A stretch of DNA of 11,503 nucleotides from AC-32 sp045806105 (lineage in GTDB: Bacteria > Actinomycetota > Thermoleophilia > Gaiellales > Gaiellaceae): contig JBJMJY010000094.1 of assembly GCA_045806105.1 (NCBI GenBank), positions 1 to 11,503 on the forward strand, in the 5' to 3' direction. Each line of letters opens with the position of its first letter. Position 1 is the stretch's first letter. The translations under genes and the position numbers were made by a program. The notes under the pieces are model-generated. The model was given only the letters and a program-made list of their open reading frames with translations, was not told where the DNA came from and made no database searches. Of this stretch, positions 7,589 to 11,503 are shown in pieces.

Positions 7589-7594
7589 AGCCTA
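7589..7594 (-). promoter_or_regulatory. Putative -10 element of the SAM hydrolase gene
   Basis: TAGGCT on the minus strand is followed by exactly 6 nt and then the GTG start, the geometry expected for a leaderless mRNA. No -35 match is visible at 17 nt upstream. It sits in the 47-nt gap after hemD. Confidence 0.5.
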
Positions 7595-7629
7595 CGAGGT
7601 AGCGCCGACGAGTGGCGGCTCGTGCAGAT

Positions 7630-8295
7630 TCACGCCCGGTGGCCAACCCGGGCGACCGCTGCGACGAGGCCGTCGAGGTCGTGCGGGTCGGCTTCCTCCA
7701 CGACCCGGATGCCCGCGGCCTCCGCGGTGCGCGTCGTCTCGGGCCCGACGGACACGGCCGGCACGTCGAGGCCGAGCGCGGCGAAGGCGGTGGCGGCAGA
7801 CGACGAGGCGAGCACGGCGAGGTCGCCCGCCGGAGGCGACTCCGGCTGGAGCTCACGCGTGCGGTAGAGCGGCACGAACTCGGCGCCGAGCTCGTCCACG
7901 AGCAGTCTCCGCGCTCGTTCGGCCCCCGCGAAGAGCACACGCCCGGGCGGACGCGGGAGCTCGGCGAGCAGGCCCTCCTGCGACGAGACCCGCGGGACGA
8001 GCGTCGGGTCGATTCCGCCTTCGCGAAGCACCGCGGCGGTTCCGGGGCCGACGGCGGCGAGCCTCGGCCAGCTGCCGCGGGCGCGGCGGAGCATCTCCCG
8101 CGCGCCGTACGCGCTCGTGACGACAACCCAGTCGTAGCCGCCGAGCTCGACCTCGTCGGGCCCGGCCGGCTCGAGCTCGATCAGCGGACAGCGGACGACC
8201 TCGTGCCCGAGTTCCTCGATCCGCCGCGCGAGCGGCTCGATCTCCCCGACCGCCCGAGTGACGATCACGCGCAGCCGCTTCGAGGCGGGACCCAT
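7630..8295 (-). CDS. hemD: Uroporphyrinogen-III synthase HemD
   Basis: HemD cyclises hydroxymethylbilane to uroporphyrinogen III with inversion of ring D. The family is poorly conserved, but the 221-aa product shows its two-domain pattern: VIVTRA at the start, CPLIELEP near 37-44, DWVVVTSAYGAREML, RLAAVGPGTAAVL and GRVLFAGAERARRLL, YRTREL, LAVLASSSAATAF, and PAVSVGPETTRTAEAAGI near the end. Position directly after hemC supports the call. I start at the ATG at 8295 because a strong purine-rich Shine-Dalgarno lies 6 nt upstream; an earlier GTG-type start at 8358 would add 21 residues unlike the family. The gap from the hemC stop is 81 nt, longer than the near-overlap often seen for hemC-hemD, and holds a small hairpin and a G-rich array. 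Confidence 0.88.
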   Translation of the reverse strand: MGPASKRLRVIVTRAVGEIEPLARRIEELGHEVVRCPLIELEPAGPDEVELGGYDWVVVTSAYGAREMLRRARGSWPRLAAVGPGTAAVLREGGIDPTLVPRVSSQEGLLAELPRPPGRVLFAGAERARRLLVDELGAEFVPLYRTRELQPESPPAGDLAVLASSSAATAFAALGLDVPAVSVGPETTRTAEAAGIRVVEEADPHDLDGLVAAVARVGHRA

Positions 8296-8314
8296 CCCTA
8301 ACCCCCTCCCACCC
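8291..8314 (-). promoter_or_regulatory. G-run array with quadruplex potential over the hemD ribosome binding site and start
   Basis: On the hemD coding strand there are five G-runs of 3, 3, 5, 3 and 3 bases separated by loops of 1, 1, 3 and 2 nt. The middle runs (GGGAGGGGG) are the Shine-Dalgarno, and the last run overlaps the G of the ATG. This meets the usual quadruplex pattern with very short loops. Whether it folds in the mRNA is inference. Confidence 0.6.
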
Positions 8315-8376
8315 GGGGCGAAGTCACGGTAGCTCGCAAAGGCGCACGCGTCTGTCACGCCTTCGTGCCGAGAGTG

Positions 8377-9207
8377 TCACTTTTTGGCCGCGGCGCCTGC
8401 GAGCTCGGCGGCGAGCACCTCGGGGTCCGTCCCCTGCCGACGCTCCACCCACGCGCCGTCCTCGTCGGCGACGAGCGCCGTCAGCGTCTCGCCGTCGTGA
8501 TGCGCCGCGACCGGCGCCAGGCACCCGCCGCCGATCGCGAACACGACCGCGCGCTCCGCCTCGACGCGGCGCCGCGTCTCGGCGTCGTCCGCGGCCTCCA
8601 CGAGCACCTCCTCACCGGCCCGCACCTGAAGTGACAGAGCCCCCTGCCCTGCCTCCGGCAGCACCTGCTCGGGCGAGAGCCGCAATCCGATCTCACCTCC
8701 GAGCGCGAGCCGGTCGAGGCCGCACGCCGCCAGCACCACCGCGTCGAGGCCGCGCTCGCCGCGCTTGCGCAGCCGCGTGTCGATGTTCCCGCGCAGCGGC
8801 TCGATCGAGAGCGAGGGCTCCAGCGCGAGCAGTTGCGCCCGCCGCCGCACCGACGCGGTGCCAACCCGCATCCCCGGCCGGAGCTCGTCGGCCCCGCACA
8901 GGGCATCTCGAGGGTCCTCCCGTTCCAGGTACGCCCCGACAACCAGCCCCTCGGTGTCCGACGAGGTCATGTCCTTCGCCGAGTGCACCGCGACGTCGAT
9001 CCGCCCCTCGAGCAGCGCCTCCTCGATCTCCTTCACGAACACGCCGCGCGAGCCGATCTCGCCGAACGGCTTCGACCGGTCGCGGTCTCCCGCGGTCGTG
9101 ATCGGCACCAACGCGATCTCGACGCCAGGACGCCGGAGCCGCGACGCAGCCAGCTCCGCCTGCGTCAGCGCGAGTCGCGAGCCGCGCGAGCCGACCCTAA
9201 GCAGCAT
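8377..9207 (-). CDS. hemC: Hydroxymethylbilane synthase (porphobilinogen deaminase) HemC
   Basis: HemC joins four porphobilinogen units into hydroxymethylbilane in the cytoplasm. The 276-aa product has VGSRGSRLALTQ at the N-terminus, GEIGSRGVFVKEIEEALL at 49-66, the catalytic Asp79 in VHSAKDM, REDPRDAL at 96-103, VGTASVRRRAQL at 115-126, LRGNIDTRLRK at 138-148, and PEAGQGALSLQ at 184-194. Cys229 in AIGGGCLAPV is the attachment site of the dipyrromethane cofactor. It is a little shorter than the usual 300-320 aa because domain 3 after Cys229 is compact. The ATG at 9207 lies inside the last codons of ccmD (11-nt overlap) with GGGAG 4-5 nt upstream, so it is probably translationally coupled to ccmD. 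Confidence 0.96.
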   Translation of the reverse strand: MLLRVGSRGSRLALTQAELAASRLRRPGVEIALVPITTAGDRDRSKPFGEIGSRGVFVKEIEEALLEGRIDVAVHSAKDMTSSDTEGLVVGAYLEREDPRDALCGADELRPGMRVGTASVRRRAQLLALEPSLSIEPLRGNIDTRLRKRGERGLDAVVLAACGLDRLALGGEIGLRLSPEQVLPEAGQGALSLQVRAGEEVLVEAADDAETRRRVEAERAVVFAIGGGCLAPVAAHHDGETLTALVADEDGAWVERRQGTDPEVLAAELAGAAAKK

Positions 9208-9355
9208 CCCGCTCCCGCCGCCGCGCCAGCTCGACGAGCTCCTCGACCTCGCGGGCGAGCCGCGCCAGCTTCGCCGCGATGATCGCCACCCACGCGAGCA
9301 CCCCCACGAACACGACCAGGTACGCGGCCGCGACGTACTTCTCGCCGGAGCTCAC
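9197..9355 (-). CDS. ccmD: Short membrane protein, CcmD-like heme exporter subunit
   Basis: This is a 52-aa open frame from GTG at 9355 to TAG at 9197, between ccmC and hemC. It begins SSGEKYVAAAYLVVF, continues as one hydrophobic helix (about residues 8-28), and ends in a charged, coiled-coil-like tail (RLAREVEELVELARRRERD). That plan, a Tyr-containing N-terminal segment, one transmembrane helix and a basic/acidic cytoplasmic tail of about 50 aa, is the one known for CcmD, which helps release holo-CcmE from the CcmABC complex. Its place directly after ccmC is the usual one. Sequence conservation in this family is low, so position and topology carry the call. It overlaps hemC by 11 nt. No good Shine-Dalgarno precedes the GTG. 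Confidence 0.82.
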   Translation of the reverse strand: MSSGEKYVAAAYLVVFVGVLAWVAIIAAKLARLAREVEELVELARRRERDAA

Positions 9356-9366
9356 AACCGCAGCTT

Positions 9367-9431
9367 CTGAGGCCCGACGTTCCGGCCGGCCAGCTCAGAC
9401 GAACGCGCGAGCAACGCTCGCGCGTTCTGAG
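9367..9431 (-). other. Two mutually exclusive hairpins between ccmC and ccmD
   Basis: A perfect 12-bp stem, GAACGCGCGAGC (9401-9412) with GCTCGCGCGTTC (9416-9427), closes a 3-nt loop and is extended past a 3-nt bulge by CTCA (9394-9397) with TGAG (9428-9431). CTCAG (9394-9398) can instead pair with CTGAG (9367-9371), extended by GGC (9388-9390) and GCC (9372-9374). The 8-mer TTCTGAGG occurs twice (9365-9372 and 9425-9432), which creates the choice. There is no U-tract on the minus strand. Confidence 0.7.
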
Positions 9432-9452
9432 GTCGGCATCGCAAGCGACGCC

Positions 9453-10142
9453 TCACGCGAGAAGCTCTCGCAGCTCGCGCAGGCGCGCGTCCAGCCGTTT
9501 GCCCGCGAGCTCGACCCGGTACATCGTCGAAGCGAGGGCGAGCAAGCCGGCCCAGCAGACGCAGAAGGTGAAGAACATCGACGCGGACATCTGCGGCCCG
9601 TGACGCGTGAAGACGGTCGGGTGGATGAAGTCGTTCGCGAGCCGGATCGAGAGCCAGCTCACGGGAATCAGGACGACCCCGAAGAGCGCGTAGACCGCGC
9701 ACATGTTGGCCCGCGCCGGTCCCGGGTCGACGGAGTACCGGAGCATGAAGTACGCCGAGTAGAACAGGAACAGGATCAGGAACGTCACGAGCTGGTTCGA
9801 GCTCCACGTCCACCAGATCCCCCACGAGGAGCGCGCCCAGATCGAGCCGGTCACGAGCGTCAGCGCGCCGAAGATGACGCCCTGATGGATCGCCGCGTAG
9901 CTCTCGAGGTCGGCGCCCGGAGCTCGGGTGCGCAGGTGCGCGAGCGCCTTCCAGGCGCCCCAGCCGAAGCACGCGTAGGCCGTCAGGGCGATCGGCACGT
10001 GGATGTAGAAGATCTTCTGTGAGAGGCCCTGGTCGGCATCGAGCGGCGCGTAGAAGAAGACGAACGCGATCCCCGCGCCGAGGAGCACGACGGTGCTCCA
10101 GGCGTGAGCGGAGAGCGGGATCTGGCGCAGGCGAGCGACCAC
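9453..10142 (-). CDS. ccmC: Cytochrome c maturation heme-handling membrane protein CcmC
   Basis: CcmC is the heme-handling protein that presents heme to the chaperone CcmE on the outer face of the membrane. The 229-aa product has about six transmembrane helices. It shows IFYIHVPIAL with His48 and a second candidate heme-ligand His174 in NDFIHPTVF, both in the family's places. The tryptophan-rich WWD segment is present as SIWARSSWGIWWTW at 100-113, but the Asp expected next is Ser114, followed by SNQLVTFL where WDxRLT is usual. I start at the GTG at 10142 (protein MVARLRQIPLSAHAW); a GTG at 10172 would add ten polar residues. A weak GGCGG lies 6 nt upstream. The C-terminal tail (RLDARLRELRELLA) is a charged helix. 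It is followed by ccmD and hemC and is divergent from ccmF. Confidence 0.92.
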   Translation of the reverse strand: MVARLRQIPLSAHAWSTVVLLGAGIAFVFFYAPLDADQGLSQKIFYIHVPIALTAYACFGWGAWKALAHLRTRAPGADLESYAAIHQGVIFGALTLVTGSIWARSSWGIWWTWSSNQLVTFLILFLFYSAYFMLRYSVDPGPARANMCAVYALFGVVLIPVSWLSIRLANDFIHPTVFTRHGPQMSASMFFTFCVCWAGLLALASTMYRVELAGKRLDARLRELRELLA

Positions 10143-10186
10143 GTGAAACCGCCGGGAATCATCGCAGAACACCGCCCGCAGGCCGC

Positions 10187-10192
10187 TACACT
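10187..10192 (+). promoter_or_regulatory. Putative -10 element of ccmF
   Basis: TACACT is followed by exactly 6 nt and then the GTG at 10199, the geometry of a leaderless start. No Shine-Dalgarno is present and no convincing -35 is visible. It lies in the 56-nt region shared with divergent ccmC. Confidence 0.5.
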
Positions 10193-10198
10193 CGCCGC

Positions 10199-11503
10199 GT
10201 GGCCGACCTCGGGCGCGCCGCCCTCATCATCGCCTTCGGGCTCGCGCTCTACGCGGTGATTGCGGGCTCGCTCGCCGCGCGTAACGGGCGCCGCCGCCTG
10301 CACGAATCGTCCCGCAACGCGATCCTCGGCGCCTTCGCCGCCACCGTCGTCGCCGCGCTCGTCCTGCTCGACGCCCTGCACCGGCGCGACTTCTCGTTCA
10401 GCTACGTGGCCGCGCACTCCGCGCGCGAGCTGCCGTTCCCGTACTCGATCAGCGCCTTCTGGGGCGGCCAGGAGGGCTCGTTGCTCCTCTGGCTGCTCGT
10501 GCTGACCGGCCTCGGCTCCCTCGCCGTGACGCTGAACCGCGACCTGATCCGCCGCCTGATGCCGTGGACGGTGCCGGCGCTCGGCGGCGTCGCGACGTTC
10601 TTCGCGTTCCTGCTCGTCTTCGTCTCGAGCCCGTTCGAGCGACAGGCGGCGCCGCTCGACGGCAGCGGCCTCGTGCCGAGCCTGCAGAACCCGTACATGA
10701 TGATCCACCCGCCGCTGCTCTACCTCGGCTACGTCGGCATGACCATCCCGTTCGCGTTCGCGGCCGGCGCACTCCTCTCAGGCCGCGCGGACGAGCGCTG
10801 GATCGTCGCCACCCGCCGCTGGACGCTGCTGGCCTGGACCGCGCTCGGGATCGGGATCCTGCTCGGCGCGAAGTGGGCCTACGAGGAGGTCGGCTGGGGC
10901 GGCTACTACGCGTGGGACCCGGTCGAGAACGCCGCGCTGATGCCGTGGCTCGCCTCCACGGCCTTCCTGCACTCGGTGATGGTGCAGGAGAAGAAGAACA
11001 TGCTCCGCGTCTGGAACGCCGTGCTCGTCTCGCTCGCCTTCTGCCTCTCGCTGTTCGGGACGTTCCTCACGCGCAGCGGCGTGATCAGCTCGATCCACAG
11101 CTTCACGCAGTCCTCGATCGGGCCCTGGCTGCTCGGCTTCATCGCCGTAGTGGCCGCCTTCGCGACGGTGCTGATCTTCTGGCGGCTGCCACTGCTGCGG
11201 ACGAAGACGCGAATGGAATCGCTGGCCTCCCGGGAAGCGGCCTTTCTCTACAACAATCTGCTGCTGGTGGCGCTGACGCTGACCGTGCTCTGGGGAGTCG
11301 TGTATCCGCTCGTCTCCGAGGCCCTCCGGGGCGTCGCGGTCACGGTTGGTGCGCCCTACTACGACTTTTTCGGAATCGCGTTCGGACTACCGCTCGTCCT
11401 CCTCATGGGTGTGGGGCCCCTCATCGCGTGGCGGCGAGCCTCGATGCGGGCCCTCGGCCGCTCGCTGCTCGTTCCGGCGGCACTCGCCCTGGCGGCGGGG
11501 ATC
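10199..11503 (+). CDS. ccmF: Cytochrome c heme lyase subunit CcmF, 3' end outside window
   Basis: CcmF is the membrane heme lyase that joins heme from holo-CcmE to the CXXCH cysteines of apocytochrome c. The first 435 residues are visible, of a family that usually runs 630-700. Several transmembrane helices are clear (residues 5-25, 45-60, 93-112, 125-142, 175-192, 208-224 and more). The motifs are FWGGQEGSLLLW at 87-98, NPYMMIHPPLLYLGYV at 164-179 with a heme-ligand-type His170, and the WWD segment WGGYYAWDPVENAALMPWL at 233-251, in which the central Trp pair is Tyr-Tyr but the Asp is kept. FLTRSGVISSIHSF at 289-302 follows, with another conserved His300. CcmF is distinguished from CcsA by length and by the GGQEGS and RSGV motifs. 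The GTG start is supported by position of the first helix and the upstream -10. Confidence 0.94.
   Translation, partial: MADLGRAALIIAFGLALYAVIAGSLAARNGRRRLHESSRNAILGAFAATVVAALVLLDALHRRDFSFSYVAAHSARELPFPYSISAFWGGQEGSLLLWLLVLTGLGSLAVTLNRDLIRRLMPWTVPALGGVATFFAFLLVFVSSPFERQAAPLDGSGLVPSLQNPYMMIHPPLLYLGYVGMTIPFAFAAGALLSGRADERWIVATRRWTLLAWTALGIGILLGAKWAYEEVGWGGYYAWDPVENAALMPWLASTAFLHSVMVQEKKNMLRVWNAVLVSLAFCLSLFGTFLTRSGVISSIHSFTQSSIGPWLLGFIAVVAAFATVLIFWRLPLLRTKTRMESLASREAAFLYNNLLLVALTLTVLWGVVYPLVSEALRGVAVTVGAPYYDFFGIAFGLPLVLLMGVGPLIAWRRASMRALGRSLLVPAALALAAGI

Noticed and set aside
6780..8126. Upstream part of a very long minus-strand open frame that continues the methyltransferase frame
   Set aside because: It lies out of frame over hemD and the SAM hydrolase, both with clear motifs; its translation is Arg/Ala/Pro-rich low-complexity sequence typical of a GC-rich shadow frame. 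Coding begins at the GTG at 6779.
10143..10198. A -10-like GATGAT (10163-10158) for ccmC
   Set aside because: Only a partial match with no -35 and several alternatives in the same region; not strong enough to annotate.

Overview
The window is very GC-rich (roughly 70 % by eye, not counted) and densely coded, with many GTG starts and third positions dominated by G/C. No stretch longer than about 100 bases lacks a gene or RNA. Gene content (system I cytochrome c maturation, hemC-hemD, rarA, OsmC, arginase, a DUF62-type SAM hydrolase) together with SD-less starts suggests a high-GC actinobacterium. A member of the Thermoleophilia (Gaiellales/Solirubrobacterales type) is my best guess from gene style, not a proven placement. 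I see no insertion sequence, phage gene, CRISPR array or integrase; this looks like chromosomal housekeeping sequence.

Layout. Positions 1-3054 (+): the rarA clamp-loader-like ATPase (5' end just outside the window), an unrecognised secreted protein with a possible barrel fold, and the peroxiredoxin osmC. Positions 3063-4558: a metallophosphoesterase (-) and an alpha/beta hydrolase (+), transcribed divergently with only 20 bp between start codons. Positions 4628-5958: arginase (-) and a single-domain response regulator (+), again divergent, with 26 bp between start codons. Positions 5976-6124 (-): tRNA-Phe(GAA) preceded by a clear intrinsic terminator that closes the next unit. Positions 6138-7582 (-): a SAM hydroxide adenosyltransferase and a class I methyltransferase overlapping by 4 nt. 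Positions 7630-10142 (-): ccmC, a short ccmD, hemC and hemD, linking heme export for cytochrome c maturation to two tetrapyrrole synthesis steps. Positions 10199-11503 (+): the N-terminal 435 residues of the heme lyase ccmF, divergent from ccmC and running off the window.

How the genes work together. HemC and HemD make uroporphyrinogen III on the way to heme. CcmC and CcmD handle heme at the membrane for the heme chaperone, and CcmF attaches heme to apocytochrome c. The SAM hydrolase and methyltransferase both consume SAM and are translationally coupled. The remaining genes look independent.

I see no wholly new multi-gene system. The most interesting signals are regulatory: several genes start 6-7 nt after a TANNNT -10 hexamer with no Shine-Dalgarno, which points to leaderless mRNAs; two divergent pairs appear to share overlapping -10 elements; a G-quadruplex-type G-run array covers the ribosome binding site and start of hemD; and two mutually exclusive hairpins lie between ccmC and ccmD.
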